Part shown: piece by piece, positions 1 to 11,519 of the stretch | How the letters are laid out: each line of letters starts with the position of its first letter | Numbering within the stretch: position 1 is the stretch's first letter | Assembly: GCF_910592395.1 (NCBI RefSeq) | Contig: NC_088309.1 | Location: 5,024,501 to 5,088,500, forward strand | Length of the DNA stretch: 64,000 bases | Source of the DNA: Lineus longissimus | Lineage: Eukaryota; Nemertea; Pilidiophora; Heteronemertea; Lineidae | Reading direction: 5' to 3' | Notes under the pieces: generated by a model | Databases searched by the model: none | Seen by the model: only the letters and a program-made list of their open reading frames with translations | What the model was told of the DNA's origin: nothing | Translations under genes and position numbers: made by a program

Positions 1-31
1 TTTTAACAATTTCCTATCTTTTCCTTTGCAG

Positions 32-3000
32 TCCTGGCCACTGTTGCATTTGCTTTCCTGTTACTGCCAATGTGTCAGTATCTAATGCGACCATGTACTT
101 ATGGACAAAAGTAAGTTATTTAATTTGTAACAAAGTTATCAGATGACTTTACCCTTGATTGTTGGATACTTGGGGTGCTGTGGTCTTTGATGGATGTGAG
201 AAACATGTAGTAGCCTTGTGCCACCCATGGTTATTAGGCATTTGCTAAAACTTTCCTCATACAATCAAAAATGAGGCCTACCTTGACAGAGTCAACTACT
301 GTTTCTGGATAATTGGATAATTACTGAGTGGACTGAAGCTATTCTGCAAAATAATTGTGACCATAAGAAATTATATCGAAAAACTGGAGTGTGGATATTA
401 ATTGAATTTCTGAATTGAGTGGCAAGATCTTTTCAGTCTCTTGGGTTCGTGGCCGGTAGCAAAACCAAACCAGCCGTGACCACTGATATAATTTTGATGA
501 CTTGCATGTTTCTATCTTGCAGAATATCATTTGGATGCTGTGGACGGTTCACTGGAGCTGAGATTATGGCATTTTGTCTTTCATTTCTCATTGTGTGTAT
601 CTGGGTGCTAACTGGACATTGGTTACTTATGGACGGTGAGTATTGACCGCAATATTCTGTGGGTCCCAGTTTGAGCGCTGTAAATGGGACTGGAAGGAAA
701 GGGGGCTTGCAATGTTAAGTGCGGACAGTTGTCCTCCAAAAATTAAAGACATTGCCTTGTCTGAACAAATCTCTTTTTGGTGTCGTTAACAACTCGTAAT
801 TCTCTGATGAAAAACAAGGTAGTTGCCATAAGTTTAAATGTGATTTGTTATGCCCCTATTGGCACTGTCACTTTGCAGCCTACTTCGATGCTTTGATGTA
901 ACTACAGCACCTGCTGATGACGCAGAACATTTTGCTTTGTTTTGATCACCACAATGTTCCTCTTCTTATTCTATTCTAGCTCTTGGAATGGGATTATGTG
1001 TGGCATTTATAGCTCTGATCAGACTGCCAAGTCTCAAGGTCTCCACACTGCTTCTTGTGGGACTCCTTGTCTACGATGTGTTCTGGGTGAGTCAAGTTCC
1101 TTCTTCGTCATTTCTGAATTTGTTTCACATAGCAAGCCAACAGTGCACTGCAGAGGGCTGACGTGACCTCATAACAGTGACCACTGAAGCAGAAAGCATA
1201 GTCCGGCATCGTGCTATTGTTGAGAATACATAACGGATCTGTTTTTCATCACATTCTGAAAATAGATGACGAGATGTGCTTATTGATTTGATTATTGATA
1301 TGTGTCACATTTATCCCTTCATTTACCAATCATAATTATAGAATTTCATGGCAGACCTCTTCCGCAATCAGACAGTAATATCAATGAAGTTAGCTAGTTA
1401 ATATTTCAGGGTTTTCACTCATATCAATATCTACATGTACATGTATCTCACTGTCTCTTTTCTACTTTACATTGTTCCTTTATTCTGTTGCAGGTTTTCT
1501 TCTCGCAATATATCTTCAAGGCCAATGTCATGGTGAAAGTTGCAACACGGCCGGCTGATAACCCTGTGGGTATGTTTGCGAAGAAGTTCCACCTTGGGGG
1601 ACTGATGAGAGATGCCCCAAAATTATCTTTACCTGGAAAATTAGTGTTCCCAAGGTGAGTGTTGACCCAGTTAAATGAGACCAAGTAGGAGGTTTAATCT
1701 TTGATAGTGACTGATAAGGTTATTAGCCGCACTTACACCACCTGAAAATGGACCACCAATCTTGGTTCGGGAACCAATGCCGCACCATCGAAAATCCACC
1801 AAGCGCTTACACCAGCGCTGCAGCTAGTTATAAAATCCGGCTACAGATGGCGCGCAAACAATAAGCAGAAAGCGCCATTTCGAAAGCGCCGCCTGGAGCC
1901 GAACCATCTAACTAGCTAATTGCCGATCCATTTGCGCTTACACCACGACAAAGCCGAACTTTTAACAAGCCGGGCAAATTTGGACCATCAAGCTTGGTGG
2001 GACAAATTCGCTCGGCAATTTGTATCGGCAATGGATTGCCGAACCAATTTGTCGCGGCAATGTGGTGGTGTAAGTGCAATTGGTCCACCAATATTTCGTG
2101 GTGTAAGCGCAGCTAATATGATGCATCTCAGTAAATGATAATTAATTGTCGGCCAGGTAGCTTCTCTCTGGCCAAGAACATTGGTAGGCTGTTGTCAGAG
2201 CAAGTCTGGATTGATTTCAACTCAGTCAAGTTATAACTTAAAAACCGGTACTTTGATTTCAGCATGCACAACACTGGCCATTTTTCGATGTTAGGACTTG
2301 GTGATATAGTAAGTATTAATTTTTTTGAAACAATCATTCGACTTGCATTTAAAACAGCTTTGAACCCTATTTTGTGAGCTCTATCTGTTAAACAAATAAG
2401 ATTAAGTGTCACACTGAGCCTTTAACGTTTTGGGAAAATTACTGTGTGTCAGACATCACCACCAGTTCCGAGGCTTCTTTCAGATCAGTACACAAAGGTA
2501 ACCATCAAACAGATGTTGTATAGATTATTGATTTGCTGTCATCTTTGTTCTCCAGTTTCTAATTTGGTCTGTCTTTTTTTCAGGTCATGCCAGGTCTTTT
2601 GTTGTGTTTTGTGTTGCGATATGATGCGTACAAGAAAACCCAGCTCATATCCACCGAAGCAGGATTACCACCACCTCACATGTATAACAAAGTCACATAC
2701 TTCCATTGTTCTCTCATAGGATATTTTTTAGGTAGGAGATTACAGCGTATGGATTTGGACTTAATTTTGCTAACCTGATGTTTTGATACCTGTACACCAA
2801 GGTCAGGATCATGTTAGCACAGTATGAGTTGCTCATTACATGTACCTCCCCAGGGTGTCTATGCACGGATCTATAATAAAATACTAACTTTTGAAAATAT
2901 GTCAGTATCCAGTAATGGCCTCCTGATGCATTTTCATCAAAAGCTTATTGATTTTCGTGTTGTTTTTCAGGGTTATTGACAGCGACTGTTTCATCCGAAG

Positions 3001-3585
3001 TGTTCAGAGCAGCTCAGCCTGCACTTCTCTACCTTGTGCCATTTACATTACTTCCACTTGTCACTATGGCATATCTCAAAGTAAGTGAAGGGTCTTGTTA
3101 GTTTAACTCTAAAGGTCCTAATGCAAAAAGGATTTTTAGAGTGTGTGCAGGAAAGGAGACATTGATTCGCCAGGGTGCTATTAGGCCGAGTTATTCTGCC
3201 AATTTTTCACTGAATAACCCATTAAGCTAATTAACGGTAGCATTCACTTTGTTTCTACCCGGCACTACTTTTGAACGAGAGATACAAATAGAAATCACTT
3301 TGGTTCCCTTATGAGGTTTAAATTTTGGTAGACTCACTCTAGAGTACTTATTAGTAGGCTATGCCCTGAAGAATCATTTACCTGAACTAACAGTCCTTTC
3401 CCCGATCCCAGGACAGGCCAGCTTGATAATTTAGAAGGCCTGTCTGATTCTAGGCAAGTGGCGGGATCAAGGTTGTCTATGTATTCTTTTTCAAGCTTTG
3501 TTTCTTTCTTTTCCAGGGTGACCTTCGACGAATGTGGCATGAACCATTTTTGATCACTCAACAGCCTAAGTTTATGGAAGTATGA
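32..3585 (+). CDS. SPPL3: Signal peptide peptidase-like 3 (SPPL3), C-terminal eight exons; 5' exons lie before the window
   Basis: SPPL3 is a GxGD-type intramembrane aspartyl protease of the Golgi that cleaves type II membrane proteins such as glycosyltransferases. Exons, all with AG/GT borders: 32-110, 523-635, 980-1086, 1494-1654, 2263-2308, 2584-2731, 2971-3080, 3517-3585, with the TGA stop at 3583-3585. They encode 276 residues. The first catalytic motif is the YD of LLVYDVFW at the end of the third exon. The second is GLGD at the end of the fifth exon. The PAL-type motif is QPALLYLVP in the seventh exon. All appear intact. The hydrophobic stretches [25 protein letters not shown] and LLLCFVLRY are typical membrane segments. 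The protein is nearly colinear with vertebrate SPPL3 as I recall it, and ends [14 protein letters not shown]. The start codon is outside the window. Identity is very secure; exon borders agree in phase. Confidence 0.95.
1723..2116. mobile_element. MITE-like element in an SPPL3 intron
   Basis: The two ends are inverted repeats of about 19 bp with two mismatches: TTAGCCGCACTTACACCAC on the left and, on the reverse strand of the right end, TTAGCTGCGCTTACACCAC. Both ends abut TA, suggesting a TA target-site duplication as in Tc1/mariner-type elements. The motif GCGCTTACACCA recurs inside near 1803 and 1924 and inverted near 2065, so the element is built of subterminal repeats. No coding capacity is visible, so it would be non-autonomous. 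The superfamily is inferred only from the TA. Confidence 0.65.
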
Positions 3586-6430
3586 CATTATGTATGATCA
3601 GATCAAATTTGAAACATTTCTCAACCAGCGAAGATTTAGAGATCACTACCTTTTGGGCAAGATGTGCGATATTCTTGTACTTCATTATCAGAGTTGAAGT
3701 CGGAGTGGGTGTCGTAACTGACGCGCGACCTCTGTATTCTAAGGAATATTCTAATAGTGGATATCAGGGAGTAAGACCAGTGTAATCGAGCATTGCAACT
3801 TCATTGGGTTCTGACTAAGGAGGGAGTCAGATTGTTCACTGTGTGAACTAGGACTTGAGATATTGATTACGATTCAGAGAGTTTATGGATTCCTATGTAG
3901 TCATCACAATATTCATTCACAACAATGTGAGGGTATTAATCAGTGATCATGTTAAATTGATTATCAGTTGTAGGACAAGCAAATTGTTTTGTGTACTTTT
4001 CACGTCGGGATTGATCTTGTGGAGCTGCATCGTGCTTCAGTGTGATTGGTTGTAAAACTCTTCATGAGACACAAAAACCAGCCAAAGCTGATTTACAATG
4101 CATAAAGAAAGATTTTCCTGTCAGTATCATTTCTGAAATGTCTCTGGGTTCCAACTTCATGACCTCGATTTTTGGAATTTTTCTCATGCTTAATTTGGCC
4201 GAATTACTCATGGTAGGGGAAGTGGTTTAGAAGTGAGCTTGTAGGCTTTGTTTAGGTTTGGAGGTATCCGGAATCTGGTATCCAGGATTTGAGATAACCA
4301 GATCATACTTTCTAGTCATTATTTTAGGGTAGTTTATATCTCTCATGATATTAGTGTTAGCCTCAATTCTTAGATGTAGCTTCAAAATATACTATAAGTA
4401 TAAACTGTGAAATTGTCACTTTCCGTCGGTGATAGACTCATATCGCATTTGTTGCTGAAATCCTCATCTATTAGAGTAGCGGGTAATCACTTTTTCTTCC
4501 AATCAGTTGTCCTAAATGGCTGAATGAAGAAATACAATGAATACCTTTAAAACAAATAATCCAAAAAAATCAAATCAAATGTCTGGTTGATGAATTTCAT
4601 CAGTTTTTGAAAGTTTGGTTCCAATCAGATACATGTACTTAATTATTAGTTCTTTTGTATTCTAATTCAAAATTTAGTAGTTTAGTTCAATTTGTATCTT
4701 TTTAGGGTATGGCATGGCTGGTTTAATTGGTATTTCTTTGTAATGCAGGTGTCGGATTTATGCTGCTTTAGTTTGTTTGTCTGTATGCTTGATATTCAGA
4801 TGTTTAAAGATCATGATGGGACCAGCATCTTGGGTTTAGATTAGGTGTGGCCAGGTCTAGTAATTGGTGAAGATTTGCAAATTTGGTTTTGACTTATGTA
4901 CATGTATTTAGAACAAAAAATAGTGCGATGGGCTTCAGGATGGGGCAGTTAATAATTTGCTTGTCTGCGATGGAAAGAAACTTTAGTTAAACCAAGGGCA
5001 GGGTTATGAATGTGTCCATGGCGTTAAAGCCAACATGTCTGTTTTTAGGACACTCTCCCAATTATGGACAGCGGTGTAAGTCCTGTCAACTCAGTACTTG
5101 TGTATATTTCTTATATTGGTCATTTCCATTTGCCCTCTGATGTAGACACCTCTTCAGGACAGTGAGGTCCATTAATTACCTCTCACAAAAGACTTTCTGA
5201 TTATTCCTCAAGAGGTTGAATACTTGTTTCTCTCAAGTGTAATTCTTCTTTGATGTCTTAATGATTTAGTGAACTGCCGCTGTGTAGTGTGATGGAGAGA
5301 ACAACTTTCCTCCTGCCTAATTCAATGTTAAGTGATTTTTGAGCATAAGGTGGTATCCTTCAGTTTCACAAAAAAAATGTTGCAGTGATACGTTAAGTAT
5401 TTCAATTTTGAAGTTGATTGGCTTGCACAATTATTCAGTTCACTGTGGTGTTGACGAAATATTTTAAATTAGATATGAAATGCTCTATGAAGCTTAATTG
5501 ATGGCATGTCCAAAAATCTCTGTTGGGGGTCAGAATAGAAATGAGAATAGTATGAGGAGCAGGGAAAATTTAGTCATTTGACATTTATATGCGTGGTGGA
5601 CTTGATCTAACTTTGGCACGTGTGCTTTCCAACTGAAGCGTTTTTTTACAGATGAAAACCGCCCTGGTGTTCAGCGAAATTTGTTGCCATATTACAAGTG
5701 TCAGTCATAAGTTACGAAAAGTCCTCTGCGCATGAGTACCAGATACGTTATTGAAACATTTTGTTGGCTTATTTTCTGTGTAATGCTCACTTTTTGCAGT
5801 CCTCCAAGGAGTCCGTTCTGTCTGATGCAGTTTGTTTTGTGTGGGCTTTAACCCTGGTCATACCTTTTTGACTCCATAAGGACAAAATGCTGTATTTCTG
5901 GCCATGACGTCATCCCCAAAATGCTTGTTGAGTACAACTATTTACTAGTCTAGGTGTAGATTGCAATAGATTTTTTACCAGGTTTGTGTTTTGTACTTGT
6001 TTTTTTATACACTTGTATTAATTGTACTTTGTAGAAAATTGATTTGAGTTCGTTTGTACATGGCTCAAACTGCAACTTGATGGGAACATTTACAACTAAT
6101 GCTGTAAAAAGAATTGTTTCAGAAGTATAGTTAAAGAATCTTGAGGGTTCTTCTGTGATGCCATGCATCTGAAATCGTACACAGATTTTCAACATACGCT
6201 TTGTGTGCACATTGATTATGTATCTTGGGTTACTCTCTGAAGGAATACTGTCATGCTGGTGTTGGCTGTCAGTTTTAAATGTCCCTTTTGTCAATTGGCC
6301 GTGTACGTCACCACCATATCGTCATGAGTGTAGATGCGGGTTAAGTTGTATTTGTTATTTATTTCATGTAGTATGGCTTTGAATTGAATGAATCTCATGA
6401 AAACAATAAAAAAATTATGGATATGTTATC
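3586..6430 (+). other. SPPL3: SPPL3 3' untranslated region (inferred)
   Basis: This 2.8-kb AT-rich stretch follows the SPPL3 stop. It has no convincing coding region on either strand. The first strong AATAAA that also fits an upstream-free end lies at 6405-6410, some 55 bp before the retroelement target site. The whole stretch is therefore best read as a long 3' UTR. Shorter transcripts are possible. Confidence 0.5.
6405..6410 (+). promoter_or_regulatory. Candidate poly(A) signal of SPPL3
   Basis: AATAAA followed by an A/T-rich stretch, downstream of the SPPL3 stop and just before the retroelement insertion. SPPL3 can thus terminate before the insertion. Confidence 0.45.
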
Positions 6431-6463
6431 TTTGCTTCAGTTTATTGACTTTTTGGGGTACTG

Positions 6464-6478
6464 TTAACCACTAACTTT
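6464..6478 (+). repeat. Left copy of 15-bp target-site duplication of the PLE
   Basis: TTAACCACTAACTTT occurs here and again, without mismatch, at 12226-12240. The two copies bracket exactly the palindromic retroelement. The last T may also be counted as the first base of the left arm. Confidence 0.8.
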
Positions 6479-6508
6479 GATAGAAACGCTAGGAAAGTAT
6501 GAGCGTGG

Positions 6509-9000
6509 TTACCAGGACGTGTTGTCCTTGATGTTGAGTCCTAACGGCGACATGGTGCGCAGACGGTGGATCCAAAAAGACTCTCTAGAGAGTCTGGTGG
6601 CCTTGGCTTGGGCGCCATCTGGTGGGATGTGCATGAACTCAAGGATAGAGACAATAATGTCTTCCAGGCCATGATGGTCCGGGAGGTTAAAATGATGACC
6701 TATGACATCAGTGGCGATGTTTTTGTTGACGCTATAAAAGTGTCCTTGAAAGCGTTCTAGTAGTGTACGCTTAGTCTCGCCTACATATTGAATGTGACAT
6801 TGTCTACATTGAATACAATAAATAACATTGTTGCTTTTACAACAAATTTTGATTTTTGTGTTATATATCTTCCCTGTGGTCCTGCTAGTGATGCGCCCCG
6901 TCTTGTCAAGACGAGGACAGTATCTGCATGTTCTTGGTGAAAGACAGGACCAGCGTGGAGGCTTGGTTGTGCTTGGCGCTACAACTGTAGAAGGCCCTAA
7001 TTTGGCTCGGACTAGGTTGTCTCTAAGGTTTTTAGGTCTTCTGAAACCATGTATGATTGGTGTCTCATACAGGTGTAGAGTAGTTTTGTGTCTAGCTAGG
7101 ATGTCCAAGTTGTCTTTTAAAATGGCTGCTGGTTGTGTTAGCGCCGGGTTGAAGGTTGTGACAAAGTAGAAAGGAGCTTTGTCTTCCTCCTGAGTACCTA
7201 TTATGGTAGGATCCGGGTTGAGAAGAGACTGGCGGTCTTGCCTATGTGCCCGTATAAGGGCCGTCTCTATGAGTGGTTTAGGGTAACCTCTGCGTTCGAA
7301 GTGATGTGCTATCACGAGCGCGTGTTTCTCAAAGTCTTCTAAGTTTGAACAAATTCTGCGGATTCTCAGAAATTGTCCATAAGGTATGCCATTGAGACAT
7401 GATCTAATGTGAGCTGATGAGTATAGAAGATAGTTGTGTGCATCCGTGGGTTTGGTATACAGGTCTGTATAGATTTGACCGGTGGATGTGACGTGGACAC
7501 GTGTGTCTAAGAATGTGACACTGGAATCCGAAATGTCGGCAGTGAATTTGATAGTGGGATGTTGTGAGTTGAGATTCGTCACAAAATTGTCCACTTCCTC
7601 TCTCGTGCATGCGAAGAGGGCGAAGATGTCATCTATGAAACGTACCCAGACTAGTGGTTGTGTCGGGTGAGTGTAGACGTGACGTTCCTCGAAGTCTGCC
7701 ATGAAGAGATTAGCAAAGGATGGTGCGACCTTTGTTCCCATGGCCGTTCCTGAGACTTGTAAGTAGTTCTGTTTGTTGAACTGAAAGTTGTTTTGTGACA
7801 GTACTAGATCAAGAAGTTTGATTATAGACTGATTGTTAGGGCCGTGTTGTTGGCCTCTGTTCCTCAAATGGCGTGCCACAGCTCTTTTGCCCTCCCATAT
7901 AGGGATGTTTGTGTAAAGTGATGTGACATCGAGAGTGACCAATAAAGTCCCAGCTGGGATTTCTCCCAGAGCTGTGATCGTTTGTAGGAAATGGGTGGTG
8001 TCCTTAATATATGATTTGGTTGTTTTAACCAATGGTTGAAGGAAGTGGTCGGCTAGTTGCGAGATGCGTTCTGTCGGGCAATCATTAGCCGACATTATGG
8101 GTCTGCCTGGTGGTGGTAAGACCCCTTTGTGGATTTTTGGAAGTAAGTAAAATTCCGGTGTTTTGGGTTCCACTGGGGCTAGATAGTCAAACATTTTTTG
8201 TGTGATTTCCCCTGTTTGCAGCATGTCTTTTAAGAAGGATGTGACATTGGCCGCATGTGAATCAGTGAGATTCTCTGTCGTAGGACGGTAGTGTGTCCGG
8301 TTTGACAGTTGGCGTTCAGCTTCCGAAATGTAATCTTGTCTGTTCAAGAGCCCTTGTCTGCGGGTTTGATAACAATCTGTGGCATTGCCTTGAGTTGGGT
8401 CAATGCTTCCCTTTCGGCCGACGTAAGGTTGTTGGAGCGGGGTGAATGGAGAGGGATCCGGTCGAAGTGATATTCATTGGTTCTAATGAAAGCCTCTAGA
8501 TCCGGGGGTCCTGGGGGGTTCCATTTGGATGGTAGTTTGAACTTGCGTTCCAGAGTGTTATCATCCTGGTTTGGGGCTTGGTCTAAGTCAGGGTTATTTT
8601 CGTGAAAAAATGCCCTGCGTCGGAGACTGACGTGGAATTTATCCAAGTCCTTAAAGAGTTCTCCGAAGTCAGGTTCGCCCGGTGTGGGGCAAAAATTTAG
8701 ACCTTTGCTCAGGAGGGTCTCCTGGGCTGAAGTGAGCGAGATGTCTGACAAATTGATAACATACTCAGATGAACCTTTCGGGGTGGATGTTCCCCTGTTA
8801 TTTAATGTATCACTATTGTTATTTACATTACTGTGTGACAAATCGGAGAGGATTTTCACTTTCTGAAAGCCTTGATGAGAGCTTCTTCTCTTGCCGAAAG
8901 CTGTAGCTGGGAGTCCCTTCTGCCCGCCCTGTTTGGTCGAGGGGAGATGGGTCTTGGCCTTGGACGTGGTTGTGCCGTCTGGCGCGATCTTGGTTGTGCT
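6509..9000 (-). pseudogene. PLE reverse transcriptase/GIY-YIG frame, left arm, frameshifted
   Basis: This is the mirror copy of the right-arm coding region. The 5' part reads open from the axis to 8344, where a 13-bp deletion within the sequence corresponding to 9667-9680 brings in a TGA directly after KPADKGS. The remaining frame reopens at an ATG at 8347 and runs 612 codons to 6509 with the RT palm motifs and the GIY-YIG domain still intact. Without the deletion it would match the right arm residue for residue as far as I compared. The damage is a single event, so the copy is young. Confidence 0.85.
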
Positions 9001-9030
9001 AGCACAACCAAGATCGCACAACCAAGATCG
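9001..9030. repeat. Palindrome axis with a 14-bp tandem duplication
   Basis: The axis lies between 9000 and 9001, where AGCACAACCAAGATCG on the right mirrors the left arm. The next 14 bp, CACAACCAAGATCG, repeat the preceding bases and are absent from the left arm. This shifts the mirror offset by 14 for the rest of the right arm. Confidence 0.85.
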
Positions 9031-11519
9031 CGCCAGACGGCACAACCACGTCCAAGGCCAAGACCCATCTCCCCTCGACCAAACAGGGCGGGCAGAAGGG
9101 ACTCCCAGCTACAGCTTTCGGCAAGAGAAGAAGCTCTCATCAAGGCTTTCAGAAAGTGAAAATCCTCTCCGATTTGTCACACAGTAATGTAAATAACAAT
9201 AGTGATACATTAAATAACAGGGGAACATCCACCCCGAAAGGTTCATCTGAGTATGTTATCAATTTGTCAGACATCTCGCTCACTTCAGCCCAGGAGACCC
9301 TCCTGAGCAAAGGTCTAAATTTTTGCCCCACACCGGGCGAACCTGACTTCGGAGAACTCTTTAAGGACTTGGATAAATTCCACGTCAGTCTCCGACGCAG
9401 GGCATTTTTTCACGAAAATAACCCTGACTTAGACCAAGCCCCAAACCAGGATGATAACACTCTGGAACGCAAGTTCAAACTACCATCCAAATGGAACCCC
9501 CCAGGACCCCCGGATCTAGAGGCTTTCATTAGAACCAATGAATATCACTTCGACCGGATCCCTCTCCATTCACCCCGCTCCAACAACCTTACGTCGGCCG
9601 AAAGGGAAGCATTGACCCAACTCAAGGCAATGCCACAGATTGTTATCAAACCCGCAGACAAGGGCTCTGCAGTAGTAATCATGAACAGACAAGATTACAT
9701 TTCGGAAGCTGAACGCCAACTGTCAAACCGGACACACTACCGTCCTACGACAGAGAATCTCACTGATTCACATGCGGCCAATGTCACATCCTTCTTAAAA
9801 GACATGCTGCAAACAGGGGAAATCACACAAAAAATGTTTGACTATCTAGCCCCAGTGGAACCCAAAACACCGGAATTTTACTTACTTCCAAAAATCCACA
9901 AAGGGGTCTTACCACCACCAGGCAGACCCATAATGTCGGCTAATGATTGCCCGACAGAACGCATCTCGCAACTAGCCGACCACTTCCTTCAACCATTGGT
10001 TAAAACAACCAAATCATATATTAAGGACACCACCCATTTCCTACAAACGATCACAGCTCTGGGAGAAATCCCAGCTGGGACTTTATTGGTCACTCTCGAT
10101 GTCACATCACTTTACACAAACATCCCTATATGGGAGGGCAAAAGAGCTGTGGCACGCCATTTGAGGAACAGAGGCCAACAACACGGCCCTAACAATCAGT
10201 CTATAATCAAACTTCTTGATCTAGTACTGTCACAAAACAACTTTCAGTTCAACAAACAGAACTACTTACAAGTCTCAGGAACGGCCATGGGAACAAAGGT
10301 CGCACCATCCTTTGCTAATCTCTTCATGGCAGACTTCGAGGAACGTCACGTCTACACTCACCCGACACAACCACTAGTCTGGGTACGTTTCATAGATGAC
10401 ATCTTCGCCCTCTTCGCATGCACGAGAGAGGAAGTGGACAATTTTGTGACGAATCTCAACTCACAACATCCCACTATCAAATTCACTGCCGACATTTCGG
10501 ATTCCAGTGTCACATTCTTAGACACACGTGTCCACGTCACATCCACCGGTCAAATCTATACAGACCTGTATACCAAACCCACGGATGCACACAACTATCT
10601 TCTATACTCATCAGCTCACATTAGATCATGTCTCAATGGCATACCTTATGGACAATTTCTGAGAATCCGCAGAATTTGTTCAAACTTAGAAGACTTTGAG
10701 AAACACGCGCTCGTGATAGCACATCACTTCGAACGCAGAGGTTACCCTAAACCACTCATAGAGACGGCCCTTATACGGGCACATAGGCAAGACCGCCAGT
10801 CTCTTCTCAACCCGGATCCTACCATAATAGGTACTCAGGAGGAAGACAAAGCTCCTTTCTACTTTGTCACAACCTTCAACCCGGCGCTAACACAACCAGC
10901 AGCCATTTTAAAAGACAACTTGGACATCCTAGCTAGACACAAAACTACTCTACACCTGTATGAGACACCAATCATACATGGTTTCAGAAGACCTAAAAAC
11001 CTTAGAGACAACCTAGTCCGAGCCAAATTAGGGCCTTCTACGGTTGTAGCGCCAAGCACAACCAAGCCTCCACGCTGGTCCTGTCTTTCACCAAGAACAT
11101 GCAGATACTGTCCTCGTCTTGACAAGACGGGGCGCATCACTAGCAGGACCACAGGGAAGATATATAACACAAAAATCAAAATTTGTTGTAAAAGCAACAA
11201 TGTTATTTATTGTATTCAATGTAGACAATGTCACATTCAATATGTAGGCGAGACTAAGCGTACACTACTAGAACGCTTTCAAGGACACTTTTATAGCGTC
11301 AACAAAAACATCGCCACTGATGTCATAGGTCATCATTTTAACCTCCCGGACCATCATGGCCTGGAAGACATTATTGTCTCTATCCTTGAGTTCATGCACA
11401 TCCCACCAGATGGCGCCCAAGCCAAGGCCACCAGACTCTCTAGAGAGTCTTTTTGGATCCACCGTCTGCGCACCATGTCGCCGTTAGGACTCAACATCAA
11501 GGACAACACGTCCTGGTAA
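9003..11519 (+). CDS. Penelope-like reverse transcriptase with C-terminal GIY-YIG endonuclease, right arm (5'-truncated, otherwise open)
   Basis: The frame is open from 9003, just after an in-frame TAG at the axis, to TAA at 11517-11519. The first in-frame ATG is at 9630, so the natural N-terminus is probably missing. Counting from 9156, the visible parts are: FYLLPKIHKG near 240 (RT finger); VTLDVTSLYTNI near 310 (palm motif A, first Asp); GTAMGTKVAPSFANLF near 370 (motif B); FIDDIF near 411 (motif C, the DD pair); then a basic linker with CRYC and CIQCRQC cysteines. A GIY-YIG nuclease follows at about 680-775, with VIYCIQC and QYVGETKRT as its two signature strands and an Arg/Glu-rich remainder. 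This order is diagnostic of endonuclease-bearing Penelope-like elements, whose RT is related to telomerase. All catalytic RT residues appear present. Confidence 0.9.
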   Translation, partial: HNQDRTTKIAPDGTTTSKAKTHLPSTKQGGQKGLPATAFGKRRSSHQGFQKVKILSDLSHSNVNNNSDTLNNRGTSTPKGSSEYVINLSDISLTSAQETLLSKGLNFCPTPGEPDFGELFKDLDKFHVSLRRRAFFHENNPDLDQAPNQDDNTLERKFKLPSKWNPPGPPDLEAFIRTNEYHFDRIPLHSPRSNNLTSAEREALTQLKAMPQIVIKPADKGSAVVIMNRQDYISEAERQLSNRTHYRPTTENLTDSHAANVTSFLKDMLQTGEITQKMFDYLAPVEPKTPEFYLLPKIHKGVLPPPGRPIMSANDCPTERISQLADHFLQPLVKTTKSYIKDTTHFLQTITALGEIPAGTLLVTLDVTSLYTNIPIWEGKRAVARHLRNRGQQHGPNNQSIIKLLDLVLSQNNFQFNKQNYLQVSGTAMGTKVAPSFANLFMADFEERHVYTHPTQPLVWVRFIDDIFALFACTREEVDNFVTNLNSQHPTIKFTADISDSSVTFLDTRVHVTSTGQIYTDLYTKPTDAHNYLLYSSAHIRSCLNGIPYGQFLRIRRICSNLEDFEKHALVIAHHFERRGYPKPLIETALIRAHRQDRQSLLNPDPTIIGTQEEDKAPFYFVTTFNPALTQPAAILKDNLDILARHKTTLHLYETPIIHGFRRPKNLRDNLVRAKLGPSTVVAPSTTKPPRWSCLSPRTCRYCPRLDKTGRITSRTTGKIYNTKIKICCKSNNVIYCIQCRQCHIQYVGETKRTLLERFQGHFYSVNKNIATDVIGHHFNLPDHHGLEDIIVSILEFMHIPPDGAQAKATRLSRESFWIHRLRTMSPLGLNIKDNTSW

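Noticed and set aside
5950-6294. 114-codon minus-strand open frame within the SPPL3 3' UTR
   Set aside because: No recognisable family and antisense to a probable UTR; likely chance.
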